Below, piece by piece: positions 24,504 through 32,876 of a stretch of DNA of 64,000 nt. Position 1 is the first letter of the stretch. Every line of letters begins with the position of its first letter. The translations under genes were made by a program, and so were the position numbers. The notes below the pieces were generated by a model. That model searched no databases. It had not been told where the DNA came from and was given only the letters and a program-made list of their open reading frames with translations. The DNA is from Haloarcula hispanica ATCC 33960 (GTDB lineage: Archaea > Halobacteriota > Halobacteria > Halobacteriales > Haloarculaceae): NCBI RefSeq assembly GCF_000223905.1, contig NC_015948.1, positions 682,001 through 746,000 of the forward strand. Reading direction: 5' to 3'.

Positions 24504-25045
24504 GCGAACACCTCCTGTCTGAGGACGGTCAGTGCCGCCACGCCGGCGGAAAAGACTACGACCGCCTCACCAAGCGTGTCGAATCCACGGTAGGCCGCGA
24601 GCACGGCCGTTACCGCGTTGTGGACCTCCGTGTCCGCGTATGCGTTGTCGATGTAGTGCTGTGTTACCTCGCCGCTGACGACGGGGTTTGCCGCGCCCTC
24701 CGCCCCAACGGCAGGCAGCGACGGAACCGTCGCGATCATGACGACGACGAACGCGCCGACCAGGACGACGGTCGGGACGCTGATCGACTCGAACAGGCCG
24801 TTTTCCTGTGGCCGAACGGTGTTTGCCAGCGCCAGGATGAACAGGATCGTCATGATGCCGGCCCCGACAGCCGCTTCGGTCAGCCCCACGTCAGGGGCCT
24901 CAAGCATCACCCAGATAATGGAGATGCCGAGGCTGTAGGCGGCAAACGCCATCAGCGACGCCAGCACGTCACGGAGTACGGCCGCGCCGATAGCACAGCA
25001 CAATACGAACACCAGCAACACTCCCTCGATGAGCGAGAGCGTCAT
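24500..25045 (-). CDS. MrpA C-terminal-like/DUF4040 subunit
   Basis: The 181-residue protein has about five spans and corresponds to the hydrogenase-like/DUF4040 part of MrpA (MbhD-like). VMLEAPDVGLTEAAVGAGIMTILFILAL is the family signature. The C-terminus has a second conserved block, AVLAAYRGFDTLGEAVVVFSAGVAAL, matching MbhE. So domains D and E of MrpA are fused here, while the large N-terminal NuoL-like part is absent from this gene and may be supplied by one of the D-like subunits. Confidence 0.85.
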   Translation of the reverse strand: MTLSLIEGVLLVFVLCCAIGAAVLRDVLASLMAFAAYSLGISIIWVMLEAPDVGLTEAAVGAGIMTILFILALANTVRPQENGLFESISVPTVVLVGAFVVVMIATVPSLPAVGAEGAANPVVSGEVTQHYIDNAYADTEVHNAVTAVLAAYRGFDTLGEAVVVFSAGVAALTVLRQEVFA

Positions 25046-25362
25046 GACTCGCCCTCCTCATCGCCGGCAGTCCACGGCTCGATACCCTGGTCCTGTGCCG
25101 CCCGTGCGACGGCGTGGGCGGCGGTGGGGTTCGTTAGAAACATAAACACCAGCAGGAAGACGGCTTTGATCGTCGCGAGGTCGGTCTGAATCGCGAGCGC
25201 GGCGGCCCCGATAGCGAGGACGGCACCCAGCGTATCGCTCTTCGAGGCCGCGTGCGTCCGAGTGTACACGTCCGGCAGTCTGACGATGCCGACCGAGGCG
25301 ACACCAGCGAAGAACGCACCGACCAGTGCGAGTACGACGATCCCCCACTCCAGCGGCGTCAT
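25042..25362 (-). CDS. mnhG: Na+/H+ antiporter subunit G (MnhG)
   Basis: The 106-residue protein has three spans. VASVGIVRLPDVYTRTHAASKSDT is the MnhG signature and FMFLTNPTAAHAVARAA follows the third span. It overlaps both neighbouring genes by 4 nt, so it is translationally coupled with mnhF and DUF4040. Confidence 0.93.
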   Translation of the reverse strand: MTPLEWGIVVLALVGAFFAGVASVGIVRLPDVYTRTHAASKSDTLGAVLAIGAAALAIQTDLATIKAVFLLVFMFLTNPTAAHAVARAAQDQGIEPWTAGDEEGES

Positions 25363-25634
25363 AGCACACCCCCGTGTTCGACGTTGAACTTCGAGAACGC
25401 TATCGAGAGCAGGAAGTTCAACAGGGCGTACACGAGCGCGATATCGAGGAACAGCGGCTTATCGAGCGCGCCGGAGACGAGTGCGATAGCGATGACGGTG
25501 TTCGTCCCCATCACGTTGACCGCGATGACTCTGTCGTGGTCCGTCGGCCCCGCGAACACGCGGTACAGCGACACGATAGCGAACAGGACGAACGCGCTGG
25601 CGATCGCCAGCAGCGCCGCCTCGAACTCAATCAT
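25359..25634 (-). CDS. mnhF: Na+/H+ antiporter subunit F (MnhF)
   Basis: The 91-residue protein has three spans. YRVFAGPTDHDRVIAVNVMGT is the MnhF signature and DIALVYALLNFLLSIAF is its last span. The ATG at 25634 (MIEFEAALLAIAS) is used because upstream in-frame sequence overlaps mnhE deeply and lacks family content. It overlaps the mnhE end by 8 nt. Confidence 0.93.
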   Translation of the reverse strand: MIEFEAALLAIASAFVLFAIVSLYRVFAGPTDHDRVIAVNVMGTNTVIAIALVSGALDKPLFLDIALVYALLNFLLSIAFSKFNVEHGGVL

Positions 25635-26718
25635 CGTCGGCCACCTCCGGGTCGTCGATGTCGCTCTCGATTGTGCCGTCGCCGTCCCCCTGCCCCCGTT
25701 CGCGCGGCGAGGGAATCGCTGCGGCCTCCCGGCCGTAGAAGACGAACCGGACGGCCCGTTCGAGGCCGCCGTCGAACAGGTCCTCGCGCGCACTTCCGGT
25801 GAGCGAGTGGATATCGAACGCCTGTTCGGAGACGCTGACGGTGAGCGTCCCGGGCGTCAGCGTGATGCTGTTTGCCAGCGTCGTCACCGGCCCGTCTCCC
25901 CAGATGGCCGCCTCCAGTTCGACCATCTCGGGGTCGATTGGCAGCGACGGGTGCAAGACGACGTAGGCGATTTCGAGGTTCGCAATTGCGATCTCTTTGA
26001 GGAGGTACGGGATGTAGAGGGCCATCCGGGCGAATTGCCCCGGAACCCGTGTCAGCGACGGCTGGCGACTGAACGCGATCGGCGCAAGCAATGCAGTGAC
26101 GATAGTCGCCGTTATCGCGCCAGTGAGGAAATCCAGCGGTTTGTACGAACTCAACAGCAGATAAAACAGGTACGACGCCCCGAAAATGGTGAGATACTTC
26201 GGGAGCGTCGCGGCGCGAGCGAGCGCGGTCGACCGCGCCGGCCGCTCGACGGGTGCGGTCTCGACGTCGATATCGCCCCGGACGAGTTCGACTTCGAGCG
26301 GCCGGAGCATCGGCGTCGTGCCGCCCGGGTTGAACTCCGGATCGAGGACGACCCGTTCGATGCTGTGTTCGTCGGCGTAGGCCAGTATGACGTCGGCGTA
26401 ATCGCCGGGGCTGAACAGGTAGCGGTCGGCACCGATGACGCCCAGTTCCACGTCGAGGTTCGACGGTGGGTCAGCACCCAGATCCTCGTCGAGCCAGACC
26501 TCGATGCGGTCGAGCAGGTCTTTGGCCTGTCCGAGTTCCGTCTGCGCGTCGGGGTCGACGGCGCGCGTGCTTGCGACGGCGACGAGGTGCAGGGATACCT
26601 GTTGCTGTCCCTCTCTGGCCGCCGATTCGGCCTGTTCAATGGCGTAGGCGACGGTGTTACGGACCGTCACCGAATCGGCTACTGGCACGAGCAGGCGACG
26701 GGGTGGTAGTACAGTCAC
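25627..26718 (-). CDS. mnhE: MnhE subunit fused to an N-terminal UspA-like domain
   Basis: The 363-residue protein joins two modules. The first (about 1-150) resembles a universal stress protein domain: RRLLVPVADSVTVRNTVAYA at the start and YADEHSIERVVLDPEFNPGG near its end. The second (about 165-330) is MnhE, with YLTIFGASYLFYLLLSSYKPLDFLTG, two or three spans, and the conserved block ITLTPGTLTVSVSE. A charged Asp/Gly-rich tail follows. The start is a GTG at 26718. It is the first gene of the nine-gene antiporter operon, so it may link stress or nucleotide sensing to ion transport. Confidence 0.9.
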   Translation of the reverse strand: MTVLPPRRLLVPVADSVTVRNTVAYAIEQAESAAREGQQQVSLHLVAVASTRAVDPDAQTELGQAKDLLDRIEVWLDEDLGADPPSNLDVELGVIGADRYLFSPGDYADVILAYADEHSIERVVLDPEFNPGGTTPMLRPLEVELVRGDIDVETAPVERPARSTALARAATLPKYLTIFGASYLFYLLLSSYKPLDFLTGAITATIVTALLAPIAFSRQPSLTRVPGQFARMALYIPYLLKEIAIANLEIAYVVLHPSLPIDPEMVELEAAIWGDGPVTTLANSITLTPGTLTVSVSEQAFDIHSLTGSAREDLFDGGLERAVRFVFYGREAAAIPSPRERGQGDGDGTIESDIDDPEVADDD

Positions 26719-26821
26719 AGTATCTGTTTAGAAACTCCGAATAGCGGTTCGTCGGGCAGTACTGTCGTTATCGGACCGGAGCAACGGAACACGCAAAACT
26801 ATTTCGTAATCGGTTACGCGG
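26719..26821. other. Spacer before the Mrp operon with a small inverted repeat
   Basis: The 103-nt gap between coaBC and mnhE, both on the minus strand, includes CGTAA and TTACG arms around TCGG near 26805-26818 and the AT-rich run ACTATTTCGTAA. This is the likely promoter region of the Mrp operon, but the exact box is not clear. Confidence 0.3.
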
Positions 26822-27988
26822 TCAGCCACGACTGGACAGATGGTCACCGATTTCGTCAGCGACACGAGCGCCGAGTCCCTCCTTGTCCCCAACGTACTCC
26901 GTGGCCGTGTCCGCGTCGACGAGCAGGGCGCGCGTCTCGTCGGCCCCCATCACGCTCGCGTCGTTGGCGACCACGAAAGTCAGCCCGGCCCGCTCGCGTA
27001 TCTCGCGGGCGCGCTCGATCAGCGTCTCGTCGTCACCCTCCGTTTCGACCTTGAACCCGACGATAGGGAGGTCGGGGTGGGCCGACCGAACGGTGTCGAT
27101 GAGCTTCGGCGTCGGTTGCAGCGTCAGCGTCAGTTCCGCCTGTCCGCTCTTGATTTTCTCCGGTGCCTGCTCGACGGTGTAATCCGAGATGGCGGCCGCC
27201 GAGACCAGCGCGTCGGCCGAGTCGGCGACCCGACGAACGGCCTCGGTCATCTCCGCGGCTGATTCGACCTGCTCGACGGTGGCGTACGGCACGTCTGGCC
27301 CGTCGTGGACGAGCGTCACGTCGGCCCCGCGGGCGTAACAGGCCCGTGCGACTGCCCGGCCGGTCCGCCCCGAGGAGCGGTTCGAGAGCGTCCGCACCGG
27401 GTCGACTGACTCCGTGGTCGCACCTGCGGTCACGACGACGTGTTCGTCTGCAAGCGGCCGGTCGTCCGCGGCCCGTGCAGTCGCCGTGACGATGGCCTCC
27501 TCCGTTGCAATCTTGGCTTTCCCTTCCTCGATCCGCGGGTCCACGAAGTCGACCCCCCAGGACTCGACGCGGTCGATGGCGTCCAGCACGCCGGGGTGGT
27601 CGTACATCGGTTCGTGCATCGCCGGCGCGACGACGACCGGCACGTCCGCGCCGAGAGCGGTCGTCGCACACGTCGTCACAGGTGTGTCGTCGATGGCTCC
27701 CGCAACCTTCCCGACGGTGTTTGCCGTCGCCGGTGCGAGCAAGAGCACATCCCCCCAGCCCGAGCGCCCGCAGAGGTCGACGTGCTCGACACTGCCCGTG
27801 ATTTCGGCAACAACCTCGTTGTCCGTGGCGAACTCGAGTGCCCACGGGTGGACGATGCCCGTCGCGCTGTCGGTCATCACGGCCCGGACGGACGCCCCCT
27901 GTCGTCGGAGTTCGTGTGCGAGCTCCACCGTCTTGACGGCCGCGATAGACCCCGACACCCCCAGGACGACGTTGACTCCGGTCAGCAT
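26822..27988 (-). CDS. coaBC: Bifunctional CoaBC (phosphopantothenoylcysteine decarboxylase/synthetase)
   Basis: The 388-residue protein has both halves of CoaBC. The N-terminal flavoprotein (about 1-180) starts VVLGVSGSIAAVKTVELA and includes APAMHEPMYDHP, which lies in the substrate-binding region of the decarboxylase (CoaC). The C-terminal synthetase (CoaB, about 185-388) has VVVTAGATTESVDPVRTLSNRSSG and FKVETEG. It converts 4'-phosphopantothenate plus cysteine to phosphopantetheine in CoA synthesis. It lies after the DUF7519 gene on the same strand but has a 50-nt gap. Confidence 0.95.
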   Translation of the reverse strand: MLTGVNVVLGVSGSIAAVKTVELAHELRRQGASVRAVMTDSATGIVHPWALEFATDNEVVAEITGSVEHVDLCGRSGWGDVLLLAPATANTVGKVAGAIDDTPVTTCATTALGADVPVVVAPAMHEPMYDHPGVLDAIDRVESWGVDFVDPRIEEGKAKIATEEAIVTATARAADDRPLADEHVVVTAGATTESVDPVRTLSNRSSGRTGRAVARACYARGADVTLVHDGPDVPYATVEQVESAAEMTEAVRRVADSADALVSAAAISDYTVEQAPEKIKSGQAELTLTLQPTPKLIDTVRSAHPDLPIVGFKVETEGDDETLIERAREIRERAGLTFVVANDASVMGADETRALLVDADTATEYVGDKEGLGARVADEIGDHLSSRG

Positions 27989-28038
27989 ACCTGCCGGTTC
28001 GCGGTGCGGGGGTAAAAGCCCCTGTCTCTCCGGCGGGC

Positions 28039-29604
28039 CTAGTCGCCGTCAGTAGCGGGCTGCTCGTTTCGCGTACCACTCCTGTCGCTGCTGGTACGTG
28101 GTCCCCCGTCGTGGGCGTTCAGCGCGAGAGTGAAGGCGGCTATCGCAAGCAGGACCAGTCCGAGCGCGACCACCGAGCTGAGCGAGAGCTCGGCCGACGT
28201 GGTCGGAACCGCGACCGGGATGAGCACGTACCTGACGAGCATCACGAGCAGGATAGCCCCGGTGAGGACGGCCGCAGTGCCGGTGACGTGGACGAACTCG
28301 CTGTCCGTCGTTTCGGCGTCCCGGCCCAGCTGGTGGCCGATACTGCTGGCGTGCGCGCCGGCGTCCCAGACCAGCAGCGCCGCCGCGCTCCCGACGAGAA
28401 CGAGTATCGGTGCGAGTCCGCGCTCCGCTCCGAGCAGCGTCATGACGAACAGGAGTCCGCTCCCGGCCGCGAATCCCGCCACACGTCGGGACAGCAACTC
28501 CGCACCGACTAGTTCGGACAGCACCGTGACGAGTCCACGAAGGACGACGACTGAAACCAAGACGCCGAGAAGGACCACGGTCGCCGAGCCGTAGTGGCCG
28601 CCCCCAGTATAGGTCGGTGCTACCCGCCGGGTCACGCCAGCGGCCGTAAGGACCAGCGCGCCCAGCAGCAGCACCACTGGGAGCACGATACTGCCGGTCT
28701 GCCGCGCCAGCAACCGTCCGGGGTTGTCCCCCAGCCACTGTAGCAGCCACTGCCGGAGCCGTTCGACGACGAGGATACTCAGTAACGCCAGCAGTCCGGC
28801 TACAAGGGGGAGGTGGAGCGGACCACTGAGAACGACCCGCAGGGCCGAGCCGAGCACCGGGAGGCTATCGAGGAAGCGGTCGAACAGTCCCTGTGCTGTC
28901 GGGACAAACGCCACGAGCAACTGCAGGCCCACGGCGGCTTTGACGTAGCGGTCGACGTCCCACCAGCTCGTCCCCAGCAGGTCCAGTCGCCCGAGCGTCC
29001 GGTCGGTCGTCGCCGTGGGTGCCGGAATCCACGATTCCAGCGTCTCCGTGACTCGGTCCAGCAACAACAGGGCGAGGAGGACACCAACCTGTAGCGTCAC
29101 GAAGCCCACGAGCGGCTGGACCGAGAAGCCGGCAACGACACGGACGAGCACCCAGGGCAGCCTGACGGCAGCGGCGACGGCACAGACGATTGTGGCGCAG
29201 ATACCGACCACCAGTACCACGAAACTCTCGTCGAGCATCGCCGTGAGTTCGTCCGTCGCGTCGGTCGGCGGCACCAGTCCGCTACTCGCGTCGATGACGA
29301 CGAGTGTGGCGGCCAGCGGGAACCCGAGCGCCACGACGAGCGACCAGTAGTCAGTCGCCAACAGCGCGGTTCCACAGAACACGCCCGCGCCGATGACGAC
29401 GGCAACGCTGCCGCCGGCGATGCGGTCGTGGGTATCGCTACGGAGCGCCCAGACCCCAGCTGCGATACAGAGCCCGCCGACGAAGCCGGTCAGGACTAGT
29501 ATCGGGTCCACGACAGCGACGGCAAGGGCGAGCGAGACGAGCACCGCGACTGTTCCGGCCAGCGCCGCGCTCGATGCCGCCGGCCGACTGTCGAGTTCCG
29601 TCAT
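28039..29604 (-). CDS. DUF7519-like polytopic membrane protein
   Basis: The 521-residue protein has about 14 hydrophobic segments and short loops with no catalytic motif. I recall proteins of this kind, named DUF7519, next to DUF58 genes in haloarchaea. The ATG at 29604 overlaps the DUF58 stop (ATGA), so it is coupled with it. The C-terminus is a polar tail (about 500-521). Function unknown; it may form the membrane part of an envelope complex with its neighbours. Confidence 0.7.
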   Translation of the reverse strand: MTELDSRPAASSAALAGTVAVLVSLALAVAVVDPILVLTGFVGGLCIAAGVWALRSDTHDRIAGGSVAVVIGAGVFCGTALLATDYWSLVVALGFPLAATLVVIDASSGLVPPTDATDELTAMLDESFVVLVVGICATIVCAVAAAVRLPWVLVRVVAGFSVQPLVGFVTLQVGVLLALLLLDRVTETLESWIPAPTATTDRTLGRLDLLGTSWWDVDRYVKAAVGLQLLVAFVPTAQGLFDRFLDSLPVLGSALRVVLSGPLHLPLVAGLLALLSILVVERLRQWLLQWLGDNPGRLLARQTGSIVLPVVLLLGALVLTAAGVTRRVAPTYTGGGHYGSATVVLLGVLVSVVVLRGLVTVLSELVGAELLSRRVAGFAAGSGLLFVMTLLGAERGLAPILVLVGSAAALLVWDAGAHASSIGHQLGRDAETTDSEFVHVTGTAAVLTGAILLVMLVRYVLIPVAVPTTSAELSLSSVVALGLVLLAIAAFTLALNAHDGGPRTSSDRSGTRNEQPATDGD

Positions 29605-30926
29605 GCCCACCGCTCCGTTGCGCGAATGAGGGCTTTGGCGAGCGGTTCCGCGGGCGTCCAGTCGACGACCCGAACCCTCCCTCGAAGGTCGTCGAGGCGG
29701 GCCGTTCGGTCGATTCGTTCGACGGTACTGCCCGGACTGTCCCCGGTCGTCATGTCCGGGCTGACGACCGTGACCGCGTGCCCGTACGCGGCGAGCCGTT
29801 TCGCCGCATCGGCCGCCCGGTCGTCGAGCAGGGGCGTACAGAACACGACCTGTGACTCGCTCGGTATCGAGCGGTCGAGCGTCGCCACCGCGTCGCCGCC
29901 GTCGGCGATGCCGTACCGGTCTGTCATCCCGGTCGGCGACTGCATCCGCCGGGTTCGGGTGCCGGTGTCGAGCAGCGATGAACCGCGGGCCCCCGACGAC
30001 CCGGTGGCCGCCCCGTTCACAGTCCCCTCTAGAAACGCCTCCAATCGCTGTTCCTGTGCCCGATTGGCCGACGGCTGGAGCGTCTCACAACTGTCGTAGA
30101 CGGCGGCACCCACCCGGTTGTCCATGTCCAGCAACGCCGAGCCGACCTGCTGGGCCGCGTAGGCACAGAACTGGACAGCCGTGGGCGTGCCCGTCTCGCC
30201 CGCAACGGGGTGTCGGGAATCCACGAGCGTGATGACGGTGGCCGCCCGCGTCTCCTTGAACTCGACTGTCGCCAGCTCGTTGGTCTTCGCGAGGCGGTTC
30301 CAGTCGACGCGGTTCATCGGGTCTGAGGACTGGTGCTCGCGGATGGCGTAGAAAGCGAGGCCGTTCCCGCCGGCGTCCGTCGGCACGCGCCCGGACTGGG
30401 AGAGTGTCTGTCCCGAAAGCGGGACGGTGTCCACGCTGGCACTGCACGAGAGTGTCGTCTCGACGGCGACCTGCTCGGCGAACTCGACGGTCCCGGTCAG
30501 GTTCCGGCAGACGACCGCTACGTCGGTGAACGCGTGGTCCCCGCGCCGGGCTTCGACGGTGTAGGTGACCGAACCCGACGCCCCGGCTTCGAGATGGGTA
30601 CCAAAGCGCGGGGAGCCGTCCACGACTTCGAGCCGCTCGGGGACGCCGTCGAGGACGCGAACGTCGGGCAGGGTCGCGTCCCCGTCGTTCGTGAGCGTCA
30701 GCGTCACTGTCACCTCCGACCCGGGGACCGGGTCGGCCGGTTCGACGTGACGCTCGACCGTGAGCGTCGGTTCAGGGTCGCCGATGGCCGCCTGATAGGC
30801 CGCGTACACCAGCGCCACTGCCGCGACCATGAAAACCGCCGGGTTCCCGGTGACGATTCCGGCCCCGCCGGCCACCAGCGCGGCCGAGACGCCCACGTTT
30901 CGCTGTGTCGTCTCTCGGGTGCTCAT
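29601..30926 (-). CDS. DUF58 domain protein
   Basis: The 441-residue protein has two N-terminal spans (about 12-48), an extracellular-type beta domain with EPADPVPGSEVTVTLTLTND (about 60-160), and then the DUF58 core: REHQSSDPMNRVDWNRLAKTNEL, the family signature, followed by VITLVDSRHPV, which resembles a von Willebrand A-type fold. In bacteria DUF58 proteins occur with MoxR ATPases; no MoxR gene is adjacent here. It overlaps both neighbours by 4 nt. Confidence 0.88.
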   Translation of the reverse strand: MSTRETTQRNVGVSAALVAGGAGIVTGNPAVFMVAAVALVYAAYQAAIGDPEPTLTVERHVEPADPVPGSEVTVTLTLTNDGDATLPDVRVLDGVPERLEVVDGSPRFGTHLEAGASGSVTYTVEARRGDHAFTDVAVVCRNLTGTVEFAEQVAVETTLSCSASVDTVPLSGQTLSQSGRVPTDAGGNGLAFYAIREHQSSDPMNRVDWNRLAKTNELATVEFKETRAATVITLVDSRHPVAGETGTPTAVQFCAYAAQQVGSALLDMDNRVGAAVYDSCETLQPSANRAQEQRLEAFLEGTVNGAATGSSGARGSSLLDTGTRTRRMQSPTGMTDRYGIADGGDAVATLDRSIPSESQVVFCTPLLDDRAADAAKRLAAYGHAVTVVSPDMTTGDSPGSTVERIDRTARLDDLRGRVRVVDWTPAEPLAKALIRATERWA

Positions 30927-31666
30927 GCACCCTCACCTCGCTGGAGCCGTCGTATCTCGGTCGCCGCCGCTTCGACTTTCCGGTCGAACCCCTCGCCGCT
31001 GGCCCAGTCACGTAGTTGCATCTCGATTGGCGGGTCGGGTGCGTCCGGGCCGCCGAGGAAGGCGGCCGCCCGGCGGTCGTCCGTCCACGAGCCAGTACGG
31101 ACGTCCCGGGCCGCCGCCTCCGTCGACATGTCCGCCGTTTCGACCAGCACCTGTCTCGCGGCCTCGCGGAGCCTGTTCCTGACTTCGGACGCATAGCTCG
31201 CTTCGAGGCCGTTGTAGGGGTCGACACGTCCGTCGATCTTCGCGAGTAGCTCGTCGATATCATCGCCGACCATATCGCCGGATTTCGCCTGTGTCGCCTC
31301 GGGTTCCAGCAGTTCGTCGAGCAGTTCTGCCGGCTCGTCGTCTGTACCGTCGTCACGATACGGGTCACGCGGCTGGCTCCCTTTCACTGGCGGGAGGTCC
31401 GACTCCTGTGTCAACACGACAGTATACAGACCGAAGAGGCCGATTACGACGGCTCCGATACTTGCACCGAGCCGGAGCCGTCTAGCCGTCCCGCTGCCGA
31501 CATCTGGGAGGACTGAGGGAAAAGTAACGACGAACACCGCTCCGGCAAGTGCGACGAGTCCCAACAGCGTGTGCCGGACGAACTTGCGCCCCGGCGTCGG
31601 GCGTTCGACGCTGACGTCGATGGTTGCGCTGGCGGTCTCACCTTGTCGTGACTCTGAATCGCTCAT
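30923..31666 (-). CDS. DUF7269-like membrane protein
   Basis: The 247-residue protein has two spans (about 32-52 and 66-84) and a long acidic cytoplasmic or extracellular part, with DPYRDDGTDDEPAELLDELL and a C-terminal helical region. I associate it with DUF7269, found in haloarchaeal DUF58 clusters; this is from memory. It overlaps the DUF58 gene by 4 nt and starts at the last base of the DUF4129 gene. Function unknown. Confidence 0.7.
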   Translation of the reverse strand: MSDSESRQGETASATIDVSVERPTPGRKFVRHTLLGLVALAGAVFVVTFPSVLPDVGSGTARRLRLGASIGAVVIGLFGLYTVVLTQESDLPPVKGSQPRDPYRDDGTDDEPAELLDELLEPEATQAKSGDMVGDDIDELLAKIDGRVDPYNGLEASYASEVRNRLREAARQVLVETADMSTEAAARDVRTGSWTDDRRAAAFLGGPDAPDPPIEMQLRDWASGEGFDRKVEAAATEIRRLQRGEGA

Positions 31667-32775
31667 CAGTCGTCACCTCCGCCGAGGAGCTGTCTGAGGG
31701 CGTTTCGGGCCGATTCGGCTCGGGCACCGGTCGCCGACCGCCCGCCGTACTCGACCTCGCGGAAGAGGGTTGTTAGCCGTCGAACGGGCTCTGCCGGAAG
31801 TCCGCTGTCGATAGCCCGGCGGGCGTACTCGCCGGGCGTCGCCGTCTCGGGGTCCGACACGGAGACGCGGTCGGCCAGTAGTGCCCAGGCCTCTTGGATG
31901 GACAGGCTATCGATGTCCGGGCCGTCGTCCGCCTCTGCCGTCGATTCGGTGGCCGTCGACTGCCGCTGCTCCGAGTCCGACGAACCAAACAGCGGCGGGC
32001 TATCGACGCCACTTCGGACTGAGGCGAGGAAGCCGCCGGTCCCACCGAAGCCCCTGAGGGCTCTGAACGGCGCGACCGAGAGCGACCCGAGCGCACTCGG
32101 CAGGCCGGCGACCCCTCGCAGTGACATCGTGCCGACCGACCCGATTCCCGTCGCCAATCCGGTCAGGACACCGCCGGAGACGGCGCTGATACCGGCCCCG
32201 ACTCGTGAGAGCGCCGACGACCCCGAGAGCAGCGCGGCGGTCGTTACCTTCGGAATCCGGCCGATGGTCCGCCCAACCGCGCCGTTCGAAACCGCCGAGA
32301 CGACTGTCCCGGCCAATCTGTCGAGGAGCGGATGCAGGAGTAGTCCGGCGTCTGTCGACCCGTCGCGTTCCGGGTCTGATGCCGCCCGGATGACACCGAC
32401 CGCGACGGCGCCGAACCCGCCGATAAGCGCCAGCCCGATCAGTTTCACCAGAACTGGGGACCCGCTGTCTTCGCCTTCACCGGCTACCGGCGTCGCTGTC
32501 GCCGTCTCCGTCGGTGTTGGCGTCGCTGTCGCTGCCGGCTCGTCGCTCGTCCTCGGCGTCGTCTCTGCCCCATCGCTCGTCGCTACCGGCGTCGGCCCAC
32601 TGTCGACGTCGTCGGGTGCTGTTCCGTCGGGCGTGACCGGCTCGCTCGCTCGGCTGTCGAGGGGACCGCTCGACTCGAACTCGACGCCGAGCGCGCCGGG
32701 AAACAGCGCCGTGCCGAACAGGACAGCGACCGCACAGAGGAGGGCGAGGGCGGCACGAACCAGCTTTGTTGACAC
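31666..32775 (-). CDS. DUF4129 domain protein
   Basis: The 369-residue protein starts with a hydrophobic segment (LVRAALALLCAVAVLFG) and a Ser/Thr/Pro-rich linker (about 35-110, SDGAETTPRTSDEPAATATP and similar), then a span (about 118-140), a region with small residues, and at the C-terminus the DUF4129 core (ATPGEYARRAIDSGLPAEPV and YGGRSATGARAESARNAL). That domain is found at the end of protein-glutamine gamma-glutamyltransferases. The GTG at 32775 is preferred: an AAAATATTTA element lies 26-35 nt upstream on the minus strand. A GTG at 32817 is the alternative. First gene of the operon. Confidence 0.8.
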   Translation of the reverse strand: MSTKLVRAALALLCAVAVLFGTALFPGALGVEFESSGPLDSRASEPVTPDGTAPDDVDSGPTPVATSDGAETTPRTSDEPAATATPTPTETATATPVAGEGEDSGSPVLVKLIGLALIGGFGAVAVGVIRAASDPERDGSTDAGLLLHPLLDRLAGTVVSAVSNGAVGRTIGRIPKVTTAALLSGSSALSRVGAGISAVSGGVLTGLATGIGSVGTMSLRGVAGLPSALGSLSVAPFRALRGFGGTGGFLASVRSGVDSPPLFGSSDSEQRQSTATESTAEADDGPDIDSLSIQEAWALLADRVSVSDPETATPGEYARRAIDSGLPAEPVRRLTTLFREVEYGGRSATGARAESARNALRQLLGGGDD

Positions 32776-32800
32776 TGTAGCACCGTTTCCGGTGACAGGA

Positions 32801-32810
32801 TAAATATTTT
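32801..32810 (-). promoter_or_regulatory. TATA-like element for the DUF4129-DUF58 operon
   Basis: On the minus strand the sequence reads AAAATATTTA, 26-35 nt before the GTG at 32775. This decides that GTG over the GTG at 32817, which lies upstream of the element. Confidence 0.55.
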
Positions 32811-32876
32811 CCCTCACTGCTGGACTGTCCGAACAGAAAACCTTTCATCCGCTGTGGGTATAGCAGAACTACCTCT

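Noticed and set aside
25252..26709. A 485-codon frame antisense to mnhE, mnhF and mnhG
   Set aside because: The minus-strand genes have clear Mrp family signatures and overlapping starts and stops. The plus frame has no family content.
32460..32560. A Thr/Pro/Ala/Val-rich stretch as a repeat element
   Set aside because: It encodes the linker of the DUF4129 protein, typical for extracellular stalks.
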